Notes: a model not told the origin generated them from the sequence alone. 52,225 nt of DNA from Hahella sp. (GCA_028280065.1 JANQMN010000141.1:1-52225), one strand, 5' to 3'. Positions 17,005 through 26,823 are shown, counted from the first letter of the stretch. Numbers and translations: made by a program.

Positions 17005-17781
17005 TCAGAAGCCTAGGCTTGACAAAAGGTCATCCACATCATCCTGACTTGAAACGACATCGGGTTTCTCCTTATTAATCTGAGGACCCTGACCGTGCAT
17101 CGGGTCTTCTTCCTCTTCCTTAATGTCGTGTTGCATTCCTGTTAAGCGGTCAACCTTGCCTGCCATCGCAACAAGGTTGACCAGGTTTTCTTCTACTTCC
17201 CGCACCAAACCGGTGACTTTCTGAATAACCTGCCCGGTCAGGTCCTGGAAGTCCTGCGCCAGTAAAATTTCCGACAAATTGCCATAAACCTTGTCACTGT
17301 TATCGGCAAGACTGTTAAAAAATTCATCAATTTTCTTATATAACTCTCTGAATTCCGACGGATCCATTTCCCGCCGCCGCAGCCGTCCCCAGGCTTCCTT
17401 CAGATCATGAGCCTCTTCTTTCATCGCGATGGCCATGGGCATCGTCTCTTCGACGAGATCCATGGTCTTGTTTGCCGCCTTGTCGGTGAGATCAACAACG
17501 TACGATAGCCGGTCAGAAGCGTCGCTAATTTTGGACATTTCTTCCTGCTGCCGCTCATTTCCCAATTCGATATTGAAGTTACGAATCGCTTCGTGCAACG
17601 AACGTGTCAGACGGCCCACTTCCTGGTAAAGGGTCCGGTCACGTGTTTCGTTTAAATCAGATATTACTTTCATGGCACCGGCAAAGTCGCCGGTTTGTAC
17701 GAATTGGACCAGCTGTGAGGCCTGTTCGCTCAGGAGATCTTCTTCGTCACCAAAAGCAGAGCTTGTGTTATCTGTTGCCAT
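17005..17781 (-). CDS. cheZ: CheY-P phosphatase CheZ
   Basis: A 258-residue helical protein that dephosphorylates CheY-P. The active-site segment LAQDFQDLTGQVIQKV (about residues 175-192) carries the conserved Asp and Gln residues. The C-terminus ends DVDDLLSSLGF, the CheY-binding peptide of the family. It is longer than E. coli CheZ (about 214 residues), as usual in pseudomonads. It follows cheY by 36 bases and precedes cheA. Confidence 0.95.
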   Translation of the reverse strand: MATDNTSSAFGDEEDLLSEQASQLVQFVQTGDFAGAMKVISDLNETRDRTLYQEVGRLTRSLHEAIRNFNIELGNERQQEEMSKISDASDRLSYVVDLTDKAANKTMDLVEETMPMAIAMKEEAHDLKEAWGRLRRREMDPSEFRELYKKIDEFFNSLADNSDKVYGNLSEILLAQDFQDLTGQVIQKVTGLVREVEENLVNLVAMAGKVDRLTGMQHDIKEEEEDPMHGQGPQINKEKPDVVSSQDDVDDLLSSLGF

Positions 17782-17817
17782 AGCCAGTTCTCTAGTGCCT
17801 ATTTTTGGCTCAGTTTG

Positions 17818-18201
17818 TTAATCAATGCGCTCGAAAATCTTCTCAATTTTCTCCTTGAGCACAGCAGCCGTGAATGGTTTTACAACGTAGCCGTTCACTC
17901 CTGCCTGAGCAGCAGCAACTATTTGATCGCGCTTGGCTTCTGCCGTAACCATAAGTACCGGCAAACCTTTCAAATTATCATCGGCGCGCACTGCCTGCAG
18001 CAATTCGATTCCGGTCATACCCGGCATATTCCAGTCGGTCACCAGAAAATCAAACTTGCCGGTTTTCAGCATCGGCAGCGCTGTCTGTCCATCATCCGCT
18101 TCCTCGGTGTTGGTAAAACCCAAATCACGGAGCAGGTTTTTAATGATTCGCCTCATCGTAGAAAAATCGTCCACAACAAGGATTTTCATATTCTTGTCCA
18201 A
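17818..18201 (-). CDS. cheY: Chemotaxis response regulator CheY
   Basis: A single receiver domain that binds the flagellar switch when phosphorylated. The acidic pair is in [10 protein letters not shown], the phospho-acceptor Asp in [12 protein letters not shown], the switch Thr in [10 protein letters not shown] and the conserved Lys in YVVKPF. The start is uncertain. I place it at the TTG at 18199-18201 because GGAGG lies five bases before it. The ATG at 18187-18189, four codons on, gives the commonly annotated MKILVVDD start but a poorly spaced site; a GTG at 18211 overlaps the GGAGG and is unlikely. Confidence 0.93.
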   Translation of the reverse strand: MDKNMKILVVDDFSTMRRIIKNLLRDLGFTNTEEADDGQTALPMLKTGKFDFLVTDWNMPGMTGIELLQAVRADDNLKGLPVLMVTAEAKRDQIVAAAQAGVNGYVVKPFTAAVLKEKIEKIFERID

Positions 18202-18303
18202 TGCAACCTCCACTATGGTGACGTTGGAATCTCTTTGATTTCATAATCCTACTGGGTAAGTCTAGACGCAGTTTGAGGACTATCCAGTTTTTTTAACGGC
18301 CGA

Positions 18304-18324
18304 CGGCGACTTTTACAGCCGCCG
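18304..18324. repeat. Hairpin between fliA and cheY
   Basis: CGGCGAC and GCCGCCG can pair (seven pairs, one of them G-U) around a seven-base loop. In the direction of transcription (minus) it is followed by an A-run rather than a T-run, so it is not a classical terminator. It may damp read-through from fliA or protect a processed cheY transcript. Confidence 0.35.
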
Positions 18325-18361
18325 ATCGATTTCGACGAAAGCCGGATGAACATAGGCAACT

Positions 18362-19108
18362 TTACGACCAATCAGAAAGCCTGGATCTGAGCCGCATTGC
18401 TGCTTGAGAATGTATCTGGCTGATCCGCGATTCACTGACTTCCAGTACCTGCCCGATTTCTTTCAGGTTCAGTTCCTCATCGTAGTAAAGCGAAAGCACT
18501 AACTTCTCGCGCTCCGGCAAGCGTTCGATCTCAGCCGTCAGCTTTGTTAAAAAATTTTCTTTTTCGATATTGCCTAACGGATTTCCGGTAGCGGCAGAAC
18601 TGCTCTCCAGGGTGGCTTGCTCCACCATGGACTCCGATTCATAGTCCATTTCGTCAAGACTGAAGAGACGGCCGGAAGAAGCATCGCGAAGGGTAGCGTG
18701 ATACTGCTCCAAAGTCATGCCTAATTCAGCAGCGACTTCTTTATCCTGAGCATCCCGGCCAGTGCGGGCTTCGACCAGATGAATGGCCTCGGTGATTCGC
18801 CGGGCATTGCGATGCACCGAACGCGGCACCCAATCCCCCTTGCGAATATCGTCCATCATGGCACCACGGATACGGATGCCCGCATAGGTTTCGAACGACG
18901 CACCTTTGCCTGGGTCGTATTTTTGCGCGGCTTCCAACAGACCGACCATTCCTGCCTGAATAAGATCGTCCACCTGCACGGCGGCGGGCAGCCGGGCGCT
19001 CAGGTGATGGGCAATGCGTTTGACCAAAGGCGCATGCTGCCTGACCAGCGTCTCGGCGCGCTGTGCTCCGGATGTTGCGTAGGTCATATAGGAACTCGCC
19101 GTGGGCAT
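18362..19108 (-). CDS. fliA: Flagellar sigma factor FliA (sigma-28)
   Basis: A sigma-70-family factor for late flagellar genes. Region 2 shows HAPLVKRIAHHL and VDDLIQAGMVGLLEAA. Region 4 near the C-terminus has LNLKEIGQVLEVSESRISQ, the -35-binding helix-turn-helix. With the ATG at 19106-19108 the protein has 248 residues, in line with relatives of about 240-250. A GTG at 19171, five bases after fleN, would add 21 residues, but its GGAG directly abuts the start. It lies downstream of fleN in the flhA-flhF-fleN-fliA order. Confidence 0.93.
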   Translation of the reverse strand: MPTASSYMTYATSGAQRAETLVRQHAPLVKRIAHHLSARLPAAVQVDDLIQAGMVGLLEAAQKYDPGKGASFETYAGIRIRGAMMDDIRKGDWVPRSVHRNARRITEAIHLVEARTGRDAQDKEVAAELGMTLEQYHATLRDASSGRLFSLDEMDYESESMVEQATLESSSAATGNPLGNIEKENFLTKLTAEIERLPEREKLVLSLYYDEELNLKEIGQVLEVSESRISQIHSQAAMRLRSRLSDWS

Positions 19109-19176
19109 GGCATCTTCAAGGCCTGTATGTCTTGCTCCAGCTGCTTGTCTTGCACCTGCTAATGAATTCACTCCAG

Positions 19177-19992
19177 CTATTGTGAGTGGACAAGTCGTTC
19201 AACAAAAAATTCAAGATTACCGCGTGGTGCGGTGGGCAAAGGCCAATTATCGACCTTCTGGGCGAGCTGTTTGTAGGCCAACGCCGCTTTTGAGCGGGGA
19301 TAAGCTTCGTAAACCGGTCGTTGTCGTTGAACTGCCTTTCGCACCGACTCATCAAAAGGAATACTTCCCACATATTGTAGCGCAACTTCCAGAAAGCGCT
19401 CAGTGACTTTAGTGAGCTTGGAAAACAAATGGCGGCCTTCCTGCTCGGAGCGCACCATGTTGGCCAATATCCGAAACCGGTATAAGTCATTGAACTTGTT
19501 CAGCACCTTAATCAACGCATAGGCATCCGTGATTGAAGTGGGTTCGTCGGTGACAACAACCAATACTTCCTGCGCCGCCCTGACAAAAGAAACAACCTGC
19601 TCTGAGATACCGGCGGCGGTATCGATAATCAGCACGTCAAGGTCATCGCTGATTTCACTGAACGCATTTATCAAACCGGCATGTTCCAATGCGCTCAGCT
19701 GGGTAAGGCGCTGGGTGCCGGACGATGCCGGTACAATACGAATCCCCCCGGGTCCCTGGACCATGACTTCCCGAAGTGTCGCATCGCCGGAAAGCACGTC
19801 AGCGATGTTGTGCGCCGATGTTATGCCCAACAGCACGTCTATGTTTGCCAGTCCAAGGTCTGCATCCATCAGTACGACTTTACGCCCAATTTCCGCCAGG
19901 GCGATAGCTAAGTTGACAGATACGTTACTCTTACCTACACCACCTTTACCGCCTGTTACGGCTATCACCTGCACCGGGTGTGGTTTACTCAT
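19177..19992 (-). CDS. fleN: Flagellar number regulator FleN (FlhG), MinD-like ATPase
   Basis: A 271-residue ParA/MinD-type ATPase. The deviant Walker A motif GGKGGVGKSNVS is at about residues 14-25, DADLGLANID follows, and LIIDTAAGIS forms Walker B. In polar flagellates FleN limits flagellum number, partly by restraining FleQ, which is encoded at 24819-26252. It sits between flhF and fliA, 133 bases after flhF. Confidence 0.94.
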   Translation of the reverse strand: MSKPHPVQVIAVTGGKGGVGKSNVSVNLAIALAEIGRKVVLMDADLGLANIDVLLGITSAHNIADVLSGDATLREVMVQGPGGIRIVPASSGTQRLTQLSALEHAGLINAFSEISDDLDVLIIDTAAGISEQVVSFVRAAQEVLVVVTDEPTSITDAYALIKVLNKFNDLYRFRILANMVRSEQEGRHLFSKLTKVTERFLEVALQYVGSIPFDESVRKAVQRQRPVYEAYPRSKAALAYKQLAQKVDNWPLPTAPRGNLEFFVERLVHSQ

Positions 19993-20125
19993 GGTAGAGC
20001 TAATCTCCTGCTCCAGTAAAAAATACTTGTCGCTATCATTTTATCGTAAAAAACATTTTATCCTAAAAGCGCCGGACTCGCTCAGATCTAAACCGCCAGC
20101 AGATTGCCCTCAGACAAAGAAATCA

Positions 20126-21505
20126 TTAAGCGATGCTGGTGGCTCGAGATTCGGCCTCCATTTTTTGCTCCAAGGAAACAGCTCTCACTACCAGGCCGTG
20201 GGCTTTGGCATGATGCAAATCATCCGGAATTTGCTGGCCATCCGACCAATAGGCCACCGCCAGGCGATTCATCACCACCACGCTAAGCACTTCCCCCAGG
20301 CTGTAGGCCTCATCCAATTTGGTCAAAATGCATCCGTTCAGCTTGAAGGCATTGAAATGATGGTAATTGGATTTAAGCACCTGGCTCTGGGTTACGGCAG
20401 ATAATACAAGATAGTTGCTTAACTTATGCCGTTCAACTTTTAGATCCTGGCGCTGTTGCTGCCAGTTGTTGTCCTGCGGATTCAGACCTGCGGTGTCAAT
20501 CAACACCAGCCGCTTATCCGACAAACGGTCTAATACATCATCTAATGTCTGGTTTTCGCCGACCACAAAAACCGGCACATTCAATAACCGTCCGAAGCTT
20601 TGCAGCTGTTGGGAAGCCGCCACCCGAAAACGGTCGGTGGTTACCAAAGCCAGGCTCTGAGCGCCGTATTTCTGCACGAAGCGCACCGCGAGCTTGGCAA
20701 TGGTTGTCGTTTTCCCGACGCCGGTGGGGCCAACCAAGGCCACCGCCCCGCGAGTATCGATCAATTCATCCTGAACAGTCGCAATTCCTTGGGCCAACAT
20801 GGCGATGATACTGCGCCACAGCGCCTGCTCTTCCAGCCGGTAATCGAGCTGGCCGGCCAGCTCGGCAAGCAACTCGGGTAAAATGCCCATGCGCTCAAGC
20901 TTACTTCGAATTCCACCGGGCAGCTTGATCCCAGCCGGACTGCCTTGAATGTTACCGGTCACTTCAGAAGTTTTGCCAACCCCTTGAAGTATGGCGGCAA
21001 AGCCTTTTTGCTGGTGAATTTCCTCAGATTGACGTTGCAACATGGTCCGCAGCTCACGAATTTGACTTTGCATATCGTCAATGACCTGGTTAGTGGCATT
21101 TTGCATCGGCATCGGCGGAACCGCGCCCGCATCATTAACGGAAGCGGCGGACTGCCGCGTTTGGTGCCTGCGTTCGCCTTCGGTAATGGCTTCTTGCAGT
21201 GCACCACCGGGCAACTGCCTGCCTTCCAGGTTGGCCACCTGCGCCCGTATCTGCGCCATTTCCTGTTCAATCTGTTCGCGTTTCGCTACCGATTTACGGG
21301 CTATTTCGGCGGAGGAAGCCGAGGCTTGCACAGGCTCCGGCAAGGTTTCCCTGGCCTGCGCCTCGTCGTAATCCAACGCGCAAACAACTTCCGTTCCGAC
21401 ACTGGTTTTTTTTGAGGATAAAATGACCGCTTCCGGACCAAGCTCTTCTCGGACGAGTTTTAGCGCCTGCTGCATATTGCCGGCTGTAAAACGTTTCATG
21501 TTCAT
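20126..21505 (-). CDS. flhF: Flagellar placement GTPase FlhF
   Basis: A 459-residue SRP-type GTPase. The N-terminal basic domain starts MNMKRFTAGNMQQALKLV. A variable Gln-rich segment follows, then the NG domains: G1 at VGPTGVGKTTTIAKLA, G2/G3 around TTDRFRVAA and LIDTAGLNP, and G4 at LTKLDEA. FlhF directs the flagellum to the pole and partners FleN. GGAGG lies eight bases before the ATG. It follows flhA by 73 bases, which hold a GGGTGG / CCACCC hairpin without a T-run. Confidence 0.95.
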   Translation of the reverse strand: MNMKRFTAGNMQQALKLVREELGPEAVILSSKKTSVGTEVVCALDYDEAQARETLPEPVQASASSAEIARKSVAKREQIEQEMAQIRAQVANLEGRQLPGGALQEAITEGERRHQTRQSAASVNDAGAVPPMPMQNATNQVIDDMQSQIRELRTMLQRQSEEIHQQKGFAAILQGVGKTSEVTGNIQGSPAGIKLPGGIRSKLERMGILPELLAELAGQLDYRLEEQALWRSIIAMLAQGIATVQDELIDTRGAVALVGPTGVGKTTTIAKLAVRFVQKYGAQSLALVTTDRFRVAASQQLQSFGRLLNVPVFVVGENQTLDDVLDRLSDKRLVLIDTAGLNPQDNNWQQQRQDLKVERHKLSNYLVLSAVTQSQVLKSNYHHFNAFKLNGCILTKLDEAYSLGEVLSVVVMNRLAVAYWSDGQQIPDDLHHAKAHGLVVRAVSLEQKMEAESRATSIA

Positions 21506-21578
21506 CGCGAAATCCTCCGTTCATTCTACTATTCACGGGTGGCATGTTACTGACCACCCCTACAATTGCCTTTAGTTG

Positions 21579-23756
21579 TTACCCGCTAATCGTGGCGACA
21601 ATCGTGATTTGTTTATTGTCCGGTACTTCCTGGTAGGCCAGCACGGCAAGCCGCTCAACCGCCAACCGGACAAATTTGGCCATGACCGACCGCAACGCAT
21701 TCGACACCAACAACACTGCGGCCTTGCCCATCATCTCCTGGCGCTGGGTAGCGTCCGTCAGGGACTTCTGTAGTTTTTCCATCATGCTGGGCTCCAGCAC
21801 CAAGCCGATATCATCCATCCCGCCAGCCTGTTGCGCCTGTTGCATAGATTTCATCAGCAGTTGTTCAAGGGCAGGATCCAGGGTAATCACCGGCAACTCG
21901 GGCTCGTTGCCAATAATGTTTTGCACAATCAAGCGTTTTAAAGCCAACCTGGCAGCCGCCGTCAGAACCCCGGCATCCTGGGTTTTGGGCGTAGCATTGA
22001 CAATCGCTTCGGCAATGCTACGCATATCCCTGATCGGCACTTCTTCGACTAACAGGTTTTGCAGCACCTTCAACAGTTGACTGACAGACACTGTGTTCGG
22101 CACCAATTCTTCCGCCAACTTAGCGGAGGACTTGCTTAGCTGATCCAGCCACTGCTGTACTTCTTCGTGACCGATAAGTTCGTGGGCATGTTTGTTAAGT
22201 ACTTGATTGAGATGAGTGGCAACCACGGTACTGGCATCAACGACGGTGTAGCCCAAGGTTTGAGCCTGTTCCTTTTGAGTAGGATCAATCCAGATTGCTT
22301 CCAATCCGAAGGCGGGATCTTTGGTATCGATGCCTTCCAACTTGCCAAACACCTGACCGGGATTGATTGCCATATCCCGGTCGGGATGAATTTCCGCTTC
22401 CGCAATCGTCACCCCCATCAAGGTGATGCGATAGTAGTTCGGCATCAAGTCGAGGTTGTCGCGAATATGCACCGAGGGCATTAAAAAGCCCAGCTCTTGG
22501 GAAAGTTTTTTACGCACCCCTTTAATCCTGGAAAGCAGTTGCCCACCTTGAGATTTATCGACTAAGGGGATAAGCCGGTAACCGACTTCCAAGCCGATGA
22601 TATCGACACTCACCACATCGTCCCAACCCAATTCCTTGGTTTCGCTCGGCGCTGGTACAGCACCGCCTTCGCCTTCACGCGGTAGAGTCGGACCTCCGGC
22701 GGGCGCTGGACCACCTGGTCCGGGAGTTAATCCTCCCCGCCCTTTCGGACCCTCTTCCACGAACTCGGGCTGCTGCTTTTTACGCCACATGAAAAATGCC
22801 AGCAACCCCATGACAATAGACAGGGATAAGAAAGCAAAGTGCGGCATGCCCGGAATTACACCAAGAATGAACATGATGCCGGAAGCGATGGCCAGCGCCT
22901 TATCCGAGCCGAAAACCTGATTGTAAATCTGCGAGCCCATGTCCTGCCTGGAGCTCACCCGAGTGACCATGATTGCCGCTGCGGTAGATAGCAGCAGCGA
23001 TGGAATCTGCGCGACCAGACCGTCGCCGATGGTCAACAACGCATATTTTTGCAGGGCGTCCGAAAACTCCAGGTCATGTTGCAACATGCCGATCGACAAG
23101 CCGCCTATGATATTGATGGCCAGAATCAGAATTCCCGCGACCGCGTCCCCTCTGACAAATTTACTAGCACCGTCCATGGAGCCGTAAAAGTCAGCCTCTT
23201 CCGCGATTTCTTCGCGCCGCGCCTTGGCTTCATCCTGATCAATCAAACCCGAGTTTAAATCCGCATCGATGGCCATTTGCTTACCGGGCATGGCATCCAA
23301 GGTAAAACGCGCGCTCACCTCTGAGACTCTCCCGGCGCCCTTGGTCACAACGGCGAAGTTAATGATCATCAGAATCATAAACACCACGAGTCCCACTGCG
23401 TAATTTCCGCCCACCAGTACCTCGCCGAAGGATTCGATGACCTTTCCGGCAGCATCGCCGCCTTCATGCCCGTACAAAAGCACTACTCGGGTAGAAGCGA
23501 CATTCAAGGCAAGACGCAATAATGTAGCGACCAGTAACACTGTCGGAAAAATGGCGAACTCCATCGGCCGCAATGCATAAACGCAAACCAGCAAAATGAC
23601 CATGGAAAGGGTGATATTGAAGGTGAAAAAGACATCCAGCAAAAACGGCGGCATCGGCAGCGTCATCATGCCGAGCAGACACATCAGCAGTATGGGAATA
23701 CCCAGGCTACCTTGGGAAATACCGCGTAGATTACCTAATACCGCTGCACGATCCAT
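21579..23756 (-). CDS. flhA: Flagellar export gate protein FlhA
   Basis: A 725-residue type III export gate subunit. About eight membrane helices occupy residues 20-330. The FHIPEP signature region lies around ARFTLDAMPGKQMAIDADLN, about residues 150-170. A Pro/Gly-rich linker at about 340-375 is longer than in enterics. The C-terminal cytosolic domain binds chaperone-substrate complexes. flhB, fliP, fliQ and fliR, which usually precede it, are not in the window. A candidate sigma-54 promoter lies at 23830-23845. Confidence 0.96.
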   Translation of the reverse strand: MDRAAVLGNLRGISQGSLGIPILLMCLLGMMTLPMPPFLLDVFFTFNITLSMVILLVCVYALRPMEFAIFPTVLLVATLLRLALNVASTRVVLLYGHEGGDAAGKVIESFGEVLVGGNYAVGLVVFMILMIINFAVVTKGAGRVSEVSARFTLDAMPGKQMAIDADLNSGLIDQDEAKARREEIAEEADFYGSMDGASKFVRGDAVAGILILAINIIGGLSIGMLQHDLEFSDALQKYALLTIGDGLVAQIPSLLLSTAAAIMVTRVSSRQDMGSQIYNQVFGSDKALAIASGIMFILGVIPGMPHFAFLSLSIVMGLLAFFMWRKKQQPEFVEEGPKGRGGLTPGPGGPAPAGGPTLPREGEGGAVPAPSETKELGWDDVVSVDIIGLEVGYRLIPLVDKSQGGQLLSRIKGVRKKLSQELGFLMPSVHIRDNLDLMPNYYRITLMGVTIAEAEIHPDRDMAINPGQVFGKLEGIDTKDPAFGLEAIWIDPTQKEQAQTLGYTVVDASTVVATHLNQVLNKHAHELIGHEEVQQWLDQLSKSSAKLAEELVPNTVSVSQLLKVLQNLLVEEVPIRDMRSIAEAIVNATPKTQDAGVLTAAARLALKRLIVQNIIGNEPELPVITLDPALEQLLMKSMQQAQQAGGMDDIGLVLEPSMMEKLQKSLTDATQRQEMMGKAAVLLVSNALRSVMAKFVRLAVERLAVLAYQEVPDNKQITIVATISG

Positions 23757-23829
23757 GCATTACCTGTTTCACTGACAAATTCTCTACGCTGCCAAAAAAA
23801 TGGCGTGCGCATGCTTAAAATGCAGTGAT

Positions 23830-23845
23830 TGCAGGAATCGTACCT
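23830..23845 (-). promoter_or_regulatory. Candidate sigma-54 promoter of flhA
   Basis: On the minus strand GGTACGATTCCTGCA has the GG and GC elements 10 bases apart and keeps ACG and TGCA of the RpoN consensus (TGGCACG-N4-TTGCA). The start site would fall near 23819, about 60 bases before the flhA ATG. FleQ, the matching activator type, is encoded just upstream. Found by eye. Confidence 0.5.
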
Positions 23846-23882
23846 AGTGTAGTGTCCCTAATTCCGATATTGGGTGTAGTTA

Positions 23883-24653
23883 TCAATCAAATGGGGATTT
23901 TCTGATTTCCTTGCTCTCTTCTTCCAGCATATTGCCCAACTCGTGATCGAGCTTGGTATTGGAACTATTTTCGGCCTCTTCTTTTGCCGCAGCCAACTCC
24001 TGCTGCTGGGTAAGCATGGCATGACATTCCGCCATTTGTAATTGGGCGGCTTCAAGTCCACCAAACGCCGCAAGGCGGGCGATGACATTATTCAAATGAT
24101 ATATGGCTTTGCGGTGGGCGCCGTTAGCCGCCATATTTTTTGCCTGCTCCTGATGAAAATCGGTCATACAGGCAACAGCATTCCACTGCAACTGCTTGGT
24201 CAGAGACTCGGGGTCGAAGGTTCCCTGGACTTCCTGCTTGCTTTGAATTTGAATGAATCGGCTGCATTCGGTCAATAAATTACTGGCTTCGGCAGCAACA
24301 GTGGCATTTTCCGGTATTTTACCAGCCAGGGGTTTGGGTTTGTCCTGGAGGTCTTTAAGCTGCTCTTCATTAAGCGCCAATTTCGAACGGTAGAGTGAAT
24401 TTCTCGGTTCTTCTTTGCGGAGTTTCTCCAAGAAAGAAACTGCCCGTTGAATTAGGAAAATTCGCACCTGAACGGAAAGATATTGCCCGGGAATACTGCT
24501 TAAATAGCGCTGGGTCAACCGATAGGCATGGGTCAATTGGGCAATGCGGCGAAGCTTTTCGATCCGGGCCTGTTCAATCTTCTTATATACTTGCAACCCG
24601 ACGACTAAAACGACCAACAGACCAAGAATCAAGAGAATTAGTACAGTGGGCAT
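23883..24653 (-). CDS. Unknown membrane-anchored coiled-coil protein between fleQ and flhA
   Basis: A 256-residue protein not recognised as a named family. One N-terminal helix (residues 3-22) is followed by a basic stretch and then a mostly helical, Gln/Glu/Ala-rich body with coiled-coil character. The C-terminus is acidic. The repeating helical layout resembles TPR-type scaffolds but has no clear TPR consensus. It is transcribed with the motility genes, 165 bases after fleQ and 126 bases before flhA. A structural or regulatory role at the flagellar base is only a positional guess. Confidence 0.6.
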   Translation of the reverse strand: MPTVLILLILGLLVVLVVGLQVYKKIEQARIEKLRRIAQLTHAYRLTQRYLSSIPGQYLSVQVRIFLIQRAVSFLEKLRKEEPRNSLYRSKLALNEEQLKDLQDKPKPLAGKIPENATVAAEASNLLTECSRFIQIQSKQEVQGTFDPESLTKQLQWNAVACMTDFHQEQAKNMAANGAHRKAIYHLNNVIARLAAFGGLEAAQLQMAECHAMLTQQQELAAAKEEAENSSNTKLDHELGNMLEEESKEIRKSPFD

Positions 24654-24818
24654 TTGTTTACAAAATCCTTTAGCGCTAAGTCCTACGGCATGGATGCACC
24701 GGACCGGGTTGGTATTACACCACAGATTGTCCGGAATCGTTTAACGGGAAAGTAGTATAACAGTTTTTTAGCCTTTGCCGGGTTTCACCTGATCCAGGCA
24801 GCGAACCACGCAAATGGA

Positions 24819-26252
24819 TTAATCTTCTGCATTTAACCCATATTTGCGCACTTTTTCTACCAGTGTAGTGCGCCGGATATGTAACTTTTCCGCAGCACGG
24901 GCTACCACGCCGGATGTATCGTCCAAAGCCTGTTTAATCAAATCCTTTTCCAAATTCGCCAGATATTCCTTTAAATCCAGGCCATTTACCGGCAACACCG
25001 CCGGACCGCTCAGCCCTGGAGTGGCATTTTCAGAGGATTGAAGAGCGGCAATATTCGCCAAGTCTTCTTCGGTATCTTCGACGTGGCGAAATTTTGGCGG
25101 CAGCTCAGAAACGCCGATCACGCCGTAAGGATGCATAATGGCCAAGCGTTCCACCAGATTGGCCAACTCTCTGACATTGCCAGGCCAGTCATGCCGGCAA
25201 AGACTCAGGATCGCCGCCGAATTGAATCGGATTGAACCGCGTTTTTCCTTCTCCATCCTGGCGATCAGTTCATTGATGAGCAACGGAACGTCTTCCGTAC
25301 GCTCCCGTAAAGGCGGCACATCAATTGGAAATACATTCAGTCGATAATACAGATCCTCGCGGAATGAACCATCGCCAATCATGTCTTCAAGATTTTTATG
25401 GGTGGCGGCAATAATCCGGACATCCGCTTCCTGGGTCTTATTGCTTCCAACCCGTTCAAAAGTTCTTTCCTGTAACACTCGAAGAATCTTCACCTGCATA
25501 TGCAGAGGCATGTCACCTATTTCATCGAGAAACAGCGTGCCACCACGAGCGAGCTCAAAGCGCCCTACTCTGGCGGAGAATGCGCCGGTAAAGGCGCCTT
25601 TCTCATGGCCGAATAATTCGCTTTCCAGCAACTCCGCCGGAATCGCACCACAGTTGACGGGAACAAAAGGTTGATTTCGACGATGCGAGTTATAGTGAAG
25701 GTTACGCGCAACGACTTCTTTACCGGTGCCGGACTCACCAAGAATCAGAACGCTTACTTCCTTGTCGGCTACCTGGGTCATCAGCTCCCTGACTTTTTGC
25801 ACCCGGCGGCTGGTCCCAACCAGGCTTCGAAACAGTTGAATCTCCCTTTGCCTGCCCCGGCCTTTACTGAGATTGAATTGTTCCCGGTAGACCTGCGCCC
25901 GGTAAAGACTATCCATCAGTTTATTATAGAGTGGCAGGCCGTCGAATTGTGCGATGACTTTTTGGCTCAGCACGTCATCAATACCCTTAAGTTCACTTTC
26001 TCCGAGCAATAACACCGGAATAGCGTCATCCCACGCATGCAGACTTTCCAAAAACTGTTCCAGTTGCATACCGGCAGAGACGATTGCAACGCCGATTTCC
26101 TCACTGTTTTCTACTTGTTGGCGACAGCCGTCCAGCCAGGAGGCCTCGTCCAGCGACAGGTAGCCTTCCCCTAAAAACCCGAGAATGATTTCAGCGTCTC
26201 GGCGCTCCTCCGCAGAACTTGAGACAAGCAAAACTTTCGTTTCTTTGATCAT
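24819..26252 (-). CDS. fleQ: Sigma-54-dependent flagellar master activator FleQ
   Basis: A 477-residue enhancer-binding protein. Residues 1-120 form a degenerate receiver-like domain. The AAA+ core (about 145-380) has Walker A GESGTGKE, the sigma-54 contact loop GAFTGA, and Walker B in [14 protein letters not shown] Fis-type helix-turn-helix ends the protein ([21 protein letters not shown]). FleQ starts the flagellar cascade with RpoN and in pseudomonads also answers to c-di-GMP and FleN. It follows a fliT-like gene, but fleSR, usually next, is absent here. Confidence 0.92.
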   Translation of the reverse strand: MIKETKVLLVSSSAEERRDAEIILGFLGEGYLSLDEASWLDGCRQQVENSEEIGVAIVSAGMQLEQFLESLHAWDDAIPVLLLGESELKGIDDVLSQKVIAQFDGLPLYNKLMDSLYRAQVYREQFNLSKGRGRQREIQLFRSLVGTSRRVQKVRELMTQVADKEVSVLILGESGTGKEVVARNLHYNSHRRNQPFVPVNCGAIPAELLESELFGHEKGAFTGAFSARVGRFELARGGTLFLDEIGDMPLHMQVKILRVLQERTFERVGSNKTQEADVRIIAATHKNLEDMIGDGSFREDLYYRLNVFPIDVPPLRERTEDVPLLINELIARMEKEKRGSIRFNSAAILSLCRHDWPGNVRELANLVERLAIMHPYGVIGVSELPPKFRHVEDTEEDLANIAALQSSENATPGLSGPAVLPVNGLDLKEYLANLEKDLIKQALDDTSGVVARAAEKLHIRRTTLVEKVRKYGLNAED

Positions 26253-26433
26253 AATAGGAATTCGGCGCAGGTTGGGGAGTCGCTGGCAGCGGGTTAAAAT
26301 AATTTATTGGCAATTAAAGTAGGAAAGTGGGACCGAGTCAAATAAATGACGCGAACTCATGTACCGGCGTGGGATAACCCAACTTGGTTCAAAAAATCGT
26401 CGTTTTCGAGTCGGCGAGGCTTCAGTGATAGCG

Positions 26434-26724
26434 CTATTTGGATAAATCCAAGTAAGAACGGGCCGCTCGCATACTTCGCTGGATGGACTGAATTTCGCTG
26501 GCGGATTCACCTTGTTCGCACTGCAGCAAAGCCACTGCATCCTGATATAGCTTTTGGATGGCGGCCAGCTCAACCATTGCCTGCGGCTTTTCCGCGTCTG
26601 TGATAGTTTGCATCGCCTGTTGGACGGTTGCCTGAACTTGTCTGTCCAAGCCTGCCAACGTCTGCCAATCCTGCTTTTCGGCCAGTGATGACAATTGTGT
26701 ATGAAGCGCTTGCAACTGTTTCAT
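26434..26724 (-). CDS. FliT-like flagellar export chaperone
   Basis: A 96-residue helical protein without a signal peptide. Size, composition (Gln, Ala and Leu-rich helices) and position immediately upstream of fleQ agree with the FliT-type gene that follows fliS in the pseudomonad order fliD-fliS-fliT-fleQ. Sequence motifs are weak, so the call rests mainly on context. fliD and fliS are not present: the next gene upstream is oadB, so the cluster is cut here. Confidence 0.6.
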   Translation of the reverse strand: MKQLQALHTQLSSLAEKQDWQTLAGLDRQVQATVQQAMQTITDAEKPQAMVELAAIQKLYQDAVALLQCEQGESASEIQSIQRSMRAARSYLDLSK

Positions 26725-26775
26725 AACCTAAGATCCCTGCATAACCGGTCACTTCATTGTGGACGGCTTTCAGGC

Positions 26776-26804
26776 AAAAAAAAAGCCCTCGATCCGAGAG
26801 CTTT
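26776..26804 (-). terminator. Intrinsic terminator of the oad operon
   Basis: AAAGC-C-CTCG and CGAG-A-GCTTT pair (26782-26804) with one C/A mismatch and a three-base loop. On the minus strand the stem runs into an uninterrupted T-tract (26784 down to 26776). It lies just downstream of the oadB stop and isolates the oad operon from the fliT-like gene. Confidence 0.8.
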
Positions 26805-26823
26805 GCTTTTACTTAGAATTTGG

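Noticed and set aside
21540..21565. GGGTGG / CCACCC hairpin between flhA and flhF as an intrinsic terminator
   Set aside because: No T-run follows it and flhA-flhF are normally co-transcribed.
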